The notes under the pieces: model-generated | Seen by the model: the letters and a program-made list of their open reading frames with translations, nothing else | The model's database searches: none | Told to the model about the DNA's origin: nothing | In this document: positions 14,601 to 35,532 of the stretch, in pieces | Position numbering within the stretch: the stretch's first letter is position 1 | Layout of the letters: each line of letters begins with the position of its first letter | Program-made: the position numbers and the translations under genes | From: Whitmania pigra | Lineage: Eukaryota; Annelida; Clitellata; Hirudinida; Haemopidae | Length of the DNA stretch: 64,000 nt | Reading direction: 5' to 3' | Assembly: GCA_021613335.1 (NCBI GenBank) | Contig: JAJTWR010000067.1 | Location: forward strand, 1,127,501 to 1,191,500

Positions 14601-17600
14601 GCAGGGGCCGGTCGGACTTGGCAATCATCGGGGTGGTGGGGGCTGATTTAGAAGGGGGTAGACTGACCTCTTGATCTTTCTCATTTATTTTATGAACTTT
14701 AGAGCTGCATGGCATGGGGGGCATGCCCTGCACGTTTTCTGCAGAGGGTTGACTCGACATTTGAGCAGTCGGGTGATTATGAACGTTTTTCAGTTTGCTC
14801 TCATTGACGATGCCTTGGTACTTGAAGAATTCAGAAGATCTGCTGATCTTTGCCACGACCTTTTCGCCACCTTTAGACCAAGCCTTGTCGATGGCAAGCT
14901 TGACGAGTTTGACACAGGTTTCCTTCGACATTTCAGATGTCAAAGGTTTTCCGTCGATCTCCAGTAGCTGAAACTCTGGATGGGAGGGAGACGCCTGAAT
15001 CAACATCCCCACAAATTTCTGGTCCCTGACCAGTGGCTTCAGGTTGCAGTGGCCATATGGGAGGAGCTGCCTCAGTGGTATGGTCTCCTGGGAATTATAG
15101 GGTGGCGAGAAACTGCTGCTCAGGAATTTTTCCATCTCCTTCGTCATGCTTGGCTGCCTTGAAGAATTCAAATCATAAGCTCCGTACTTCAGTCTCTCGC
15201 CAATTTCACCGACACCAATTTGATGGTGAAAATGATCAGGGTGGCCTTCATCAACGTTGGAAAGAGATTTGTCAGGTTTGGGGATTCCGCTTTCGACCTC
15301 CCGTACCCCATTCCCTTCACCTTCCGTGGCATCGTCGGTGTCTTCGTCAACCTGCCTGCTGATTAGTAATTCCGCTTGGCTGCCAACAGGGATCTGCCGC
15401 AGCAACTGGGTCGCTTCGGTCTGCTTGGCTTCGGACACGTCCACCCCATTAACCTGGATGTGATGAGTCATCTCCAATTAATGAATTGAAGAATGTAATG
15501 TAAATTCATATGTTTAAGTATCCATTAAATATTGATATTCATGACCATAAAAGAATCATTAAAAACAACGATGAAAAATGATGGAAATTGCATAATTATA
15601 TTTCAAAATTATGTTGACAATCTGAGACATTTTGTCATTAGTGCAAGCTTCAAGTCATAAGAAATTATCAATTATCATCCATTGAATAAATACGCATTCA
15701 TTAATAAATAATTAGGTCACTGACAGCTAGCAGCCTGTCTAGGACCCTGAGTCTGCCGTCCAATTGAGCAGCTCCTCCAGGCAGGATATTCTTTATGTAA
15801 ATTGGGCTGTTCAGTTCTGCCATGTTGTCCCTACTGGTGATGGTAAAGCCAAGACCGGAGACACCTGCAATGCAATGCAAATGAGTGAATTATATTAGCA
15901 TATAAACGCAAGCGTTTATCATTGGCTAAACAGTCTGACATTATAAATTAGTCATCTGAATAATGAAAAATTAAAATGCTTTTTGAAAATATTCGCGAAT
16001 ATTAAATGATAATGGCTCCACCTTTGGATAGTGTGATGTTCATCATCTTGCCAATAATCCTGGTATTGGAAGGGGCAAGGACAGCATTTGGTTGGTTCTT
16101 TTTCTTCTTCAGTGATGATGATGATGATGAAACTGAGGTATTTTGGATTGGGGCTTCCTTATTCACCCCGCTGTCATCGCCAGGAACCTGCTTATTGGGG
16201 TCATCGAGGTCTGTCTCCTCTGCCGAGAGTTTCCTGGTGGTAATCTCAGGACCTCTGAACTCTGTGAGGTACCCAATCACAGCTGATTTTGGTCTTGAAC
16301 CAATAATCTTTGACACTTGCGGACTGGGTGGTAAAGAGGCTCCTGTCGATTGGTTGAGGGAAAGCAAAGAACTCGAGCGATTGGTCGGAGAAAACATGTC
16401 TGTCTGATTATTATTGGCTGGAAGGACACTGGACTCGGTTCTGCAATTTATTTATTTATTATTATAATCATTTTCAAAATAGAAGAATTTTATTTGTAAG
16501 AATTATGATTTACTGAAGGAAAAGTGAATGTGTCATCTCAAATTCAGAAGATGAAAGGAAGTATAAAATCAACGATATTGAGCTTAATTTTTATCGAATT
16601 ACAATGATTTACAGATTTACAGAATTTATAAATACCAACAACTCAAAAATTTATATTAGAAAGACTTCAGACATGTTTCAAATTAACATTTCTTCCCCGC
16701 CCATCTCATGTTTTCATTAGTGCCATGGAATTTGCATAATTATTACTTCATTAATTTGTTTTAAATCTCATTGACCAATACAATTCCACTTAGGGTCATG
16801 GAAAAGCAGTCTTCAGGATCTTAATTAGCATAATCAATGATTGCCAGTAATTAGCAGCTAGAGTCATTATAATATTGTAATGAAATTCTAATGAGGGACA
16901 CTGACTTTAGCCTTGACTATAATTAGTTACAATTGGAATAAATCACTACTGGCATTTCCTTCAAGACTAAAAACCCAAAAAGAAAGATGATGATGATGAC
17001 TATGTGATAATGCAGATGATGATTATGATGGTATTGACGATGGTTATAATGAAGGTGATGATGATGATGATGATGATGATTATGATGAAACAAGTCCATG
17101 AATTATAGCCATGACAGCAACATGGAAAGGTAAACAAACCTGTTGTCATTTTTCAAGCTGTTCTGGCTGCTACTTTTGTTGTTGTTAAAGTCTTCTAGAG
17201 TCTGAAAGAGGATGAAGATGAAGACGATTATAATTAGCCCATCATTATCAACATCATCGTCATCGGCAGCAGCATCATAATCATCATCATTATCGCTATC
17301 ATTATCATCACCGTAGTTCAACTATCATAGCCAAACTGTGCAACCATCAAAAACTGTTTGAATGTTCAAGGTTTCAAGTAACAGCCACTCGTGGCAGAAG
17401 TGGAGGAGCAGATTGTGAAACTATTACCATAACCACCATAATTAGATTATTAATATTGTAATAATAATATTTAGTTACAATAATTATTATAGCTATATTA
17501 TAGTTTCACAAAATAATTCACAATAATAATAATTATTATAGTAATAATGTGTAATAGTATAATTATTATTATTACTATAGTACGTCATTATAATAAACGT

Positions 17601-20600
17601 CATAATAATAATTATACTATTATTTACGCATAATCTAGAATTCAAAATAGCAATTCCGTCATCATTACCATCATCATCATCATCATTACAAATATTAACA
17701 TCATCACCGATATCATAGTCATTATAGCAACCTCGAGTTCCTGCTTGTTCTGAAGCTTGTGCCTGGCCTCGAACCAGTGGTCTTGAGCGAGCGAGTTTCC
17801 GAGACTTTTCCTGGCACCGAGTCTCGAGAATGAGGCGAGGATTTCATCCTGAGACCTGAAACGATCCGGAGTCTTCGTACTGCTACTCTTTTGCCTCGGC
17901 TAGAAGGAGAAGGAGGAGATTGATGAGGTCGAGAGGTCAAAGAGGAATGAATGAATGAGTAGATCAATGAATGAATGGATCAATGAATGAATGGACGGAC
18001 AGACGAACGAACGAATGAATTAATGAATGGATGAATGAATGGAATGAATGAATGAAATGAAAGATCGAGTGAAACGACAAAGATGGACCAAGAAAGGAGT
18101 GAACGAAAGAACGAAAGGGAGAAAGGATTGATGGATGGATGGATGAATAAATGAACGAACGAATGAATGGCATCGAGACTCAAATGAAAGTCGCTAAGGC
18201 GTTCTCGCCCGCTGAAAGCGGTCGGCGTTTAAAAATAACTCGCGAACAACGTCAACAATAACATCATTATCATCATCATCGACAACAAAAACAGTGCCCG
18301 ATGACTCACCCCAGTTGAGAACTTCTGCTGCAGTTGCAGACTCGGAGGTAGCGGTGGCGTCTGCAGGTGCGACAACCTCGGCAAAACTTTCTGGAACCTC
18401 GGGGTGCTTCCTGCGGAAAATACCGCGGAAGCTGGACTTTCGGTTTCGTTTAAGTTTTCGGAGTCCTCTGTACTCCCAAAAACGACTATGATCTGGAGGA
18501 AGATGATGTGAAGTGATTTCGACGACGATGATGATGATGATGGTGATGATGGTGGTGGTGACGATTATGCTGCTGATGATGTTGATGATAATGATGACGG
18601 TAGCACCATTATGTGACTCACAACGTCATTGTCGTCGACGACGTCCACCATCAGGTCGTCATTGTCGAGAATTGCGCCGTCGATCGTCTTGAAATGGCAG
18701 CAGGTGCGCTCGTTTCTTCCCGCTACCTGGTGAAATAACAACGAGGCATCAATCACGTGATCCGGGTCAAGGTAAGGTCGGGAGTTCGAGTCGCGTGTGA
18801 GGGCGTTGTTGTTGCTGTCGTATTCATGGAACGGATTTGCATCAAGATTTGTATTTATGGATGCACAGACAACAATAACTAATACCTTGCCTCATGGCAA
18901 AGAACTCCTTTCCTACATATATTTTTAGTTCAATTTATGTAGCGCCTTAGAGTCAGAGATGCTTAGCCGCTCATATAAGCGCCATTTGAGTCAATATGAC
19001 CTCTCCTTAATGGTCTCTTGCAGAAACCCTAAGACCTTCTTGGCTCTTCATTACTGATTGGTTGATTTATTTATTATTTGATTGATTGAAGTACACCTGG
19101 TGGGTTGGTAAATGAACCGTATTCCATCAAGCACCGTTTGTGCTGTTGCCTTGTGTTGGTGCAACTGTTCTAAAGAGGCAAGGGATGTCCGTAGTAAAAT
19201 AACCGGTTAATGGATGCTAGGGTGAGTGGATGAATGGACGGACGGATAGATGGATGGATGAATGGGTAGATGGGTAGACGGCTGGATGCATGATGAGGTG
19301 AATTAAACGGGGTAGGTGGTTATACAAAAATGGGAGTAAAAAATGATAGGATGACTGATGAAAGGGTGGATAAAAGAACGTCCAGGATGGATAAAAGGAA
19401 AGGAAAAGAAAGAGCAAGTAATGGATTACTTTAGGAATAACGGCGCAGATTGGAATTTTAATGCGAATCAGGCTCGATATTAAGTCGATGTTTATAATCC
19501 AATATCCCCTCACTTTCAGTTTCACCATCTCCCCTTGGTATGACAGCAGAGGCAGTAATATATTTGTTGTGGCCTTTTTTTCAACATCATCATCATTATT
19601 AAATAATCAATATTATTACTAGTAGTAGTAATAATTATTAGTATTAGTAATAATTAATTATATTAATAATAATAATTAATAATTATATTAATATAATATT
19701 ATATTAGTATTAATAATAATCAAATTCACGTGTCATTAATTCTAATCGACATCAATCCGTGAATAATTCCGTGAAAATTTGAATGAATTTTCTGGGAATT
19801 GGTTGCGGATTGATTGGTTGTTATTGTTGTTGTTGACGATGACGACGACGATGATCCATCCATTCTTCCATCCATCCATCTAAATTATTATTTAATAAAC
19901 ATCACACGTCGGAGAAGCAGAGTGAATGAATTGATGATAATCTAGAACTGGTGACTGGTTAAAATAGCAGGAGGAAGTTTGTTTCGGTGCGAGCACATTC
20001 GAAAGGAATTCAGAAATGACGTTGTCGAAGACGTTATGATGACGACGACGATGACATTAATGACGGTGATGATGATGACGACGAGAATGACGATGATGAT
20101 AGTGACGACGACGATGTTGTTACAGCAGCTGGTTCGTCTCGCCGATCGCATCTGGAAAATCCATTACGGCCTGCGAATTCGGGAATAAATGGAGCTCAGG
20201 TGGATGGATGAACTACCTGAGACAAGCATGGATTCGCGGACGATGCACAACGGATGCTTCAATGGATGAAGAGAGAAAGATGGAATAAAGGATATTCAGA
20301 ATTGTGACCTGACCCAGTTGTGCTTGTAGGTCGGGTCGATCACTACGACAAGAAAGGAGACAGTGATTTCGATTTCGATTTCAATGCGGAGCCTGGGAAA
20401 CAAATGTTTTACAGGCAGTCGTCTTCGTCATGTCAGAACAGAATCATCATTTCGTCACCATCATTGATGAATGTAAAGATGCTTGTTATCGTTGCCATCA
20501 CAATAAAAATCCCAACGAGTGAGTGAGTGAGTGAGTGATTGATTGAATGAGTGACTGAGTACATTAATGAGTGAAATGAGTGAGGGCAGGAATGCAGACA

Positions 20601-20955
20601 AATGGATCTGCTGACACGCTTGCTCGTCTAATCGCATAAACAGACGCCTCGGAACCAGCGACACAGATCGCCTACAGACATCAGTCGATGACATCATCAA
20701 CCTCATCACGTGACTTCCAATCATCGATGACGAAGCCCTTCAAACAAGGGTCAAAGTTCAAGGAGATTCGATCAGTGTATCTATCGATGAAAATTTCCTA
20801 CAAATTCATTTTGTTTACAATTAAACGTTTAAACGATAATAAATATTCTACAAACTTGAGGTACGTGAAGTAAAGTGGATGGATAAAGATAGAAAGACGA
20901 TGTGAATAAAGAGGTACTCACACAATGATGATGATGCTGCTGCTGCTGATGATGC

Positions 20956-21025
<70 letters not shown>

Positions 21026-21143
21026 AAGACGACGACGACAATGATGTACTAAGTAATAATCCCCATGGTGGCAGTTTCTTATCTTCTGATATGATGACAG
21101 CAGCAATAACAACGACATTATGATGATGATGATGATGATGATG

Positions 21144-21174
<31 letters not shown>

Positions 21175-21573
21175 TAATAATAACACCCCAAATTGTAACA
21201 ATAAAATTATAATAAATAATAACGTCATTAAAAAAAAAACAATAACAATCGAAACTGCTAAGAAACATGACATTAGCTATAACAATGGCATGCCTAGCAT
21301 TATTAAGGCTTTCCGTTATTATTACGACTGCAACCATTAACGCGGCTAAAAATAGAAACAGTTATCAAAAAAGTGACGGTTGTCCTGAGATCAGGTTCGA
21401 GCAACAGGAGCAAATCTAACTTTGAAATCGATGAATTAATATCGTTGCTAGCATCATTATCATCGCTGTTGTTAAGTACAAATATTGATGTTATACTCAT
21501 AGACACAGTGGTCGCATAACAGACAATAACAACAACAACAGGAATAACAAAAATAATAATAATAATAATAATA

Positions 21574-21612
<39 letters not shown>

Positions 21613-23444
21613 TAATAACAATAATAACAATAATAACAATAATAACAATAATAATAACACCCCAAATTGTAACAATAAAATTATAATAAATAATAACGTC
21701 ATTAAAAAAAAATAATAACAATCGTAACTGCTAAGAAACATGACATTAGCTATAACAATGGCATGCCTAGCATTATTAAGGCTTTCCGTTATTATTACGA
21801 CTGCAACCATTAACGCGGCTAAAAGTAGAAACAGTTATCAAAAAAGTGACGGTTGTCCTGAGATCAGGTTCGAGCAACAGGAGCAAATCTAACTTTGAAA
21901 TCGATGAATTAATATCGTTGCTAGCATCATTATCATCGCTGTTGTTAAGTACAAATATTGATGTTATACTCATAGACACAGTGGTCGCATAACAGACAAT
22001 AACAACAACAACAATGTTAATGAGCCAAATGACATGGTGACACAACATAGATTAATTAAGTGACAAATTAAATGGTCAACTAATTAACTTATTACTCGTT
22101 AACCTAAATAGCCATGCGTGATAATTTTGTTAATTGATCATTAATTCCACTTACTAATGGCGTGAATAGGATGGAAAAATCTTTTAAGCAAGATTGAATG
22201 CGTGGGTTGAACCATAGACAGGCGGATGGGTGGAAAGAAAGGTGGACGGATGGATGAATGAATGAAATGGTGATTAGATGGAAGACTTGAGAAAGAAACA
22301 GAAGATGGGCAGATATTACATATAATTTTTTGTACTCAAGCAAAAGCCATTTGAGCCTTATTACCTCAATCATGACAAATAGTCGGCAAAAGTCCTTCCA
22401 GCATGTGTTTTGTGCGCGAGCCTTTTATGAATGCTAGACGAAGTGATCACATATTGCAAATCACATGCACAAGATGATGATGAGGGACAAATAAATACAT
22501 AAATAAAAAGAGTTTGATGCATGGATGGATGTTGTGAGATGGATAATGAATGGATGGATGGTGTGACATGGATAATGGATGAATGGTTAATGGATGGATG
22601 AATGGTTAATGGATGGACTTAAAATAAAATGACCCATGTGGTTTTCTCAGCTTTTAGAGAACTTATCAGATGATGTAGGAAACATTTTTCAATGAACAAC
22701 AAATATTTCCTGACACCATCACAACGACAATGAATGTGATGACTAGAAAGCATGTCAGGAATGTAACACAGAAACGTTTTCAAAACAAAGTGCAGGTGAG
22801 TGAGTGAGTGAGTGAGCGAGTGAGTGAGTGAGTGAGTGAGTATGAATGATGTTAGAAACACCACAAACAGATCATCAGGAAAGGGCTGCTGATAAACACA
22901 TCACAAATGCAAGATAAACTGTGTCTCGAATTTCACATTTTCTGACTTCAAGACTTCAGATTCTAAATCTAATGATTGATGAAAACTTCTTTCTTGGGAA
23001 AATTTTATCCTCACTTGTGGAGCATCTGCTGACTAATTACTACTGATGCAACCAGCTGTATCATCACAAATACAACAGAGCTATTGCCATTATTTAAAAT
23101 AGGCCAGCACTACCATCACCATTAAGCTATGACATTAAAAAATCACATGGCAAATCATCCTGCCATCACTACAGAACTTTTACTTCCTGGTGACATAAAC
23201 CATATGCATCAATTTTTGGACTAACTTTAGAACAAACCAACTAGCCAGGCTAATCAAATGCATCATCATCAATCAATAATGTCATCACACAGAATTATAT
23301 ATCACAATATCATTATTATCTACCAACCTTTATAGCATGCTTGGCATATCTGGCCACTGCCAAATCCAGGATGTCCCCCACCTTATCCTTATCTGAGTAA
23401 GGTATGCTCCACTTATCATCGCCAATGCAGACTGATGCCTTCAT
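11630..23444 (-). CDS. PARD3: Partitioning-defective 3 (PAR-3/Bazooka) cell-polarity scaffold
   Basis: Thirteen exons join in phase: 23444-23328, 18726-18622, 18492-18310, 17899-17732, 17201-17140, 16440-16022, 15864-15725, 15453-14373, 14061-13723, 13452-13383, 13289-12917, 12598-12579 (20 nt) and 12488-11630, about 1311 aa. Residues 1-90 match the PAR-3 CR1 oligomerisation domain (MKASVCIGDDKW; later AILDNDDLMVDVVDDND). A full PDZ domain at about 345-432 (GLGFTITSRD, PIYIKNILPGGAA, LLAVNGVDV) is PAR-3 PDZ2, the second of the three. No PDZ1 precedes it; the linker is Ser/Asn-rich. Residues about 523-604 look like a worn PDZ3 without its GLGF loop (LLEIDGKPL, then a helix and KVVAKISRS). The aPKC-binding and phosphorylation motif is conserved (GFGRQSMSEKR, about residue 711), followed by a DSRKAARMRKA segment. 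The C-terminus is His/Gln-rich and ends in TRSARV. PAR-3 assembles with PAR-6 and aPKC at the cell cortex. The exon 1-2 intron is about 4.6 kb. Confidence 0.9.
12579..12598 (-). other. PARD3: Candidate 20-nt microexon of PAR-3
   Basis: The flanking exons are phase-incompatible (0 versus 2). This 20-nt segment is bounded by a CAG acceptor and a GTGAGA donor and restores the frame, adding VDSRFL plus a split Ser codon. Inferred from phase only. Confidence 0.5.
17553..17621. repeat. AT-rich inverted repeat (20-bp arms, 29-nt loop)
   Basis: 17553-17572 (AATAGTATAATTATTATTAT) is the exact reverse complement of 17602-17621. It lies in a PAR-3 intron and could form a hairpin in DNA or pre-mRNA. Confidence 0.85.
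17943..18172. repeat. Degenerate (GAAT/GGAT)n tetranucleotide tract
   Basis: ATGAATGAATGG-type repeats with GAAC variants fill the PAR-3 intron between exons at 18310 and 17899. The Ser/His/Phe-rich open frames on the minus strand here are repeat translations. Confidence 0.85.
20926..21180. repeat. (GAT)n then (AAT)n compound microsatellites
   Basis: An almost uninterrupted ATG/GAT run of about 90 bp at 20930-21024 is followed, after about 95 bp, by a second GAT run passing into AAT repeats at 21119-21180. Confidence 0.95.
21181..22013. repeat. Tandem duplication of a 360-bp segment (474-bp period)
   Basis: 21181-21542 and 21655-22013 are almost identical, starting at TAACACCCCAAATTGTAAC and ending near ACAACAACAAC. 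They differ by a few substitutions and in homopolymer length. The intervening about 110 bp is an AAT/AAC microsatellite. This is a recent local duplication within PAR-3 intron 1. Confidence 0.92.
22796..22845. repeat. (GAGT)n microsatellite
   Basis: About twelve near-perfect GAGT units with one GAGC variant. A related GAGT tract lies at 20518-20590. Confidence 0.9.
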
Positions 23445-26191
23445 GCTTTCAATCTTAAGATGTCAGATGATGATGATGACTGAAGTCAAATATTTGAAAT
23501 GGTATAAGAATTCCAGAGATGTCCACAAAGTCCAAACAAATAAACAGAGTAGGTCTTTCTGTAGATCAGATTCTTGATTCTAATCTTGCATGTTTAAACT
23601 TGAGACATCTTTCTGCTACAATCTATTTTCTGGGTGGAATTTTTCTTCTATTCTTTAAAATGATCTTTCTAATTCCTTTTTTCAGTTTTGATCTGAATTA
23701 GAAAATCTACAAATTCAAGAACTAAAAAGCTGCAAATTATGTTTCAAGTATTGACATTAAAAATTAGTTCATGAATAAGATGAACCACTTAATAGCTTTT
23801 ATTTCAAGCGTTCAAAAAATCATCTCAAAGTAAATTTAAAATAGATCATCACAAGATGAGATATTCGAGCCACTTACATCACAGTAGTGATATCTGCGAG
23901 AAACCAGTGGTGAGCCTAGTCATAACTGAAAACCTATACTCCAACCATCAAAAAGTTACTTTTCAAGCATCCGGTAGTCAGTTTCAAACACAACATGTTT
24001 CAATGTGCAAAAAAGTTAAGTCCACTTTTAATGTTCTCCAGGCCGCTTACTTGTAGATATGATGTGTCCGAACCGAGCAAGCGATTTCGTTTAAAAATTT
24101 CTCAATTGATTCCGAAGCAAACAAGGCCTGTTTCATATGCAAATAAGAATAATTCTAACTTAAGTCTCAATTTTACCTCTTTAAGTGCTGTTTTAAAAAA
24201 TCGTCATAAAATAAGATATCATTATGAAGTCGCTCTATAACGTTTGAGTACGAAATTCTTTGAAATGCGAAAAGTCTAGCACGAAAACCGATCCACTTTA
24301 TATTCTTATCGAGATTATCAAGACCAAGTTCGGATTTAAACGAAATAATTACAACAATAATAATAATAACAGACGAAAAGAATATAAATATCAGAATCCA
24401 CCATTCAACGTAGACACACTTGTTCACTTAAGTAGCTATAGAAACTTAGAGCCCAGTTTGATCATATGTCAATCAATTTTGTCCCGCCCATGTGGTTGAT
24501 AAGAGTAGTTCCGACTGATTCTCAGTCGATCAATGAGTGAATTGATTATTGGGTGACGTACGTTAATTGATGCCAAGCCTCAATAGCGTGCGGTCATAAA
24601 ACCTGCATCTATTCATTCTTGGGAGACAATAGCCATTTAATTGAATTCTGACACTTACTTTATTATGAGCGGACTTTGACGGCTCTTGGATATTTGAGAT
24701 AATTGAGCACGTATGGCTAACTGGTAATAGCTAGCTAGAGCAAAGTCTTCTTTGGAATTATTAAGGGTTCATTTTAGCTGCTAATGTTTTCCCAGCAGGA
24801 GATTTCATTTCAGCTTTTCTTCAGGGATTTGTCAAGAACCTTAGCTCAGCTTTATGAAATGACCTATTTTATGTTTCTCACCGAAACTCAGGGGCCGCTT
24901 CCGTTCCACCGTTTTCGCCTCCCTTGATGAATACAACCTTCCAATAACAACTTTTGTAATGTGCCTCAACATTCAATTAGGCCTTGGGTTTAATGAAAAA
25001 AGCAACTGTGTGCATCAAACATAGAAATCAGAAAATTCTTTTATAACTTTTATTTGTCATCAATTATTATCTCAGAAATTGAAGAAACAATTCAAACAAC
25101 TTGTCAATCTGACTCAATTAGAAATGGCACTTTAAGTTTCCAGTAAATCTGATTCAAGAAGAAGGAGACGACCAGATGAATGAACAATCAACAGGAAACA
25201 AATTAATAAGACTTGAAGTGTAAAAATAAATTAATTAAAAAAAAAATTAGCATGCAATATAATAACATTCAAATGTTAACAAGCAAAGTTTAAACCACGT
25301 TTTTGACACTGATCTCTTGAAGTTATTCACTCATTTAGGAAAGGATCAGAATGAATGAAGCAATGAAAACATGCTTTCTATAAAAGAAAAGTTCTAAAAA
25401 GAATTAGCACCCATTCTAAAAAATTATTAAAGAATAAATTGAATATGAAAATATCATTGACAATATCAAAAAGTTGAGAAGAATACAATCCAAGATGAAC
25501 AATCTCTGGGACAATGATTTATTCCTTGAGAACCAAAGGTCTTGGCACTTAATCAGATGCAAGTATATGAGTTATTGCAACTGCTGTTATCATTGGTGAC
25601 TAAAATATAAAAAACAGAATCAAGGTCTTAATACCTTTTACTTGGAAAAACTTAAGTAAGATTTTTACAAAGATGTCGATGAGAATGATGGTGACTTTAT
25701 TAACAACTATGTTAATATTTTAAGCTAACATTAAGTTCCACAATATCAATAAGTCAGAGGCTTTAAGAACAAAATATACAAAAATATTCATTATAAAATT
25801 AAAAAAAAATTGAAAATATTCTATTCAGAAAATAATTTGTAGTGAATGCAAAGGCATTAAGAAGTCTTTAAATGAAATTGTGATGTTTCAGAGTATTAGC
25901 AAGTGCAATCCTGTGAAATCCCTCAATTATAAAACACACTGTAAAACAATAAAATAGAAAAAAACAAAACCAACAAATGATTATAAATAATATTGTATCT
26001 CATTGAAAATGTAAAAGCCACTTTATGATTGATTAATACTAGAATATATTAGTAATACAAATATTATCTAGTATTTATCAACAAATACAAGATGAAAAAA
26101 TCAGATTTGATCAAAAAGATGACTCTGCCAACTAGATGAACATGAAAAATAATATATTGCTTTCATTGCATGTCTTCAACATTTGAAGGCA
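23445..26191. other. Region between the PAR-3 start and the tail-anchored protein gene
   Basis: No gene is supported. The left part should hold the PAR-3 promoter and 5' UTR; a good acceptor (TCTTAAG) lies about a dozen bases before the PAR-3 ATG, so a 5' UTR intron or trans-splice is possible. The right part, AT-rich with no repeats of note, probably includes the 3' UTR of the 26192-26587 gene. Confidence 0.5.
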
Positions 26192-26587
26192 TCACATTTG
26201 AGGATTCTTATATATGGCCACCGCCACAATCATGGTCACAACACCAAGGAACAAAATGGTCGTCAAAATGAACTTGACATTGTCCGCGAAGCTTCCATCA
26301 TGAAACTTGTAAACGTGTGTCGGAAGGTCACTCAAAGGATCAGAGGTTGCGTTTGGCTCGCTGGAATCTGGAGTCGGGCACGTGTACATCATGCCTATCC
26401 TCGTGTCTTGCGATTTTATAGGAGTCGTATCTAACGCTCTTTGCGATGGAGGCTTTTTCAGTTCAAGCAGACGTCTCTTGCGTTCCGCAGCCTTTTGTTG
26501 TATTTTGGTTACATTGGCTGGAATTTCTCTGGGCGCTTGAAAATATTCTTCTCCGACATCATCATTATCAATTAATAAGTCCTCCAT
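26192..26587 (-). CDS. Intronless small protein with C-terminal membrane anchor (131 aa)
   Basis: A single open frame starts MEDLLIDNDDVGEEYF, has a Lys/Arg-rich helical stretch (KIQQKAAERKRRLLELKK, about 29-46), a Pro/Ser/Thr-rich middle and one strongly hydrophobic segment near the C-terminus (about 104-126), followed by only five residues (KNPQM). That layout is of a tail-anchored, cytosol-facing membrane protein. I do not recognise the family. Its start codon lies 233 bp from the PPP1R21 start on the opposite strand, so the two genes probably share a bidirectional promoter, which supports it being real. It is the only gene here without introns, so a retrocopy is an alternative. Confidence 0.65.
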   Translation of the reverse strand: MEDLLIDNDDVGEEYFQAPREIPANVTKIQQKAAERKRRLLELKKPPSQRALDTTPIKSQDTRIGMMYTCPTPDSSEPNATSDPLSDLPTHVYKFHDGSFADNVKFILTTILFLGVVTMIVAVAIYKNPQM

Positions 26588-26820
26588 TTTGCATTATAAG
26601 ATTGACGGAGTGTCAACACCACGTCAATGCGTATTTCCCAAACAAAACAAGACATGCAGACAACTAAAAGGAGATTTTACATGAATTGTTGTAATAAAAA
26701 CAATTATATTTTTTAAAATTTTAAATCATGATATAATCCATTTTTAAACAAAATAAAATGTTTAAGAATTGAATCAATCTTGACAAACTCAAGAATTTCT
26801 GAAATCAAATGTAAACAAAA
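26588..26820. promoter_or_regulatory. Putative bidirectional promoter (tail-anchored protein / PPP1R21)
   Basis: Only 233 bp separate two divergent start codons. The interval is AT-rich; no TATA box or other element stands out. Confidence 0.5.

Positions 26821-35532
<8,712 letters not shown>

Larger units (their letters stand above)
18727..23327. other. PAR-3 intron 1 (about 4.6 kb), repeat-rich
   Basis: No independent gene is supported. It contains GATG/GAAT tracts (19200-19290, 22200-22265, 22510-22620), two GAGT tracts (20518-20590, 22796-22845), GAT/AAT arrays (20926-21180, 21549-21655) and a duplicated 360-bp segment. Confidence 0.7.

Noticed and set aside
18294..18491. 65-codon plus-strand frame
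   Set aside because: Antisense of PAR-3 exon 3, whose minus-strand frame continues the CR1 domain in phase.
18780..18796. tRNA B-box-like GAGTTCGAGTC, suggesting a tRNA or SINE
   Set aside because: No A box at the right distance, no cloverleaf and no poly-A or tandem tail could be made out.
22796..22845. Regular repeats that might suggest a CRISPR array
   Set aside because: Simple tetranucleotide repeat without spacers, in an animal nuclear intron.
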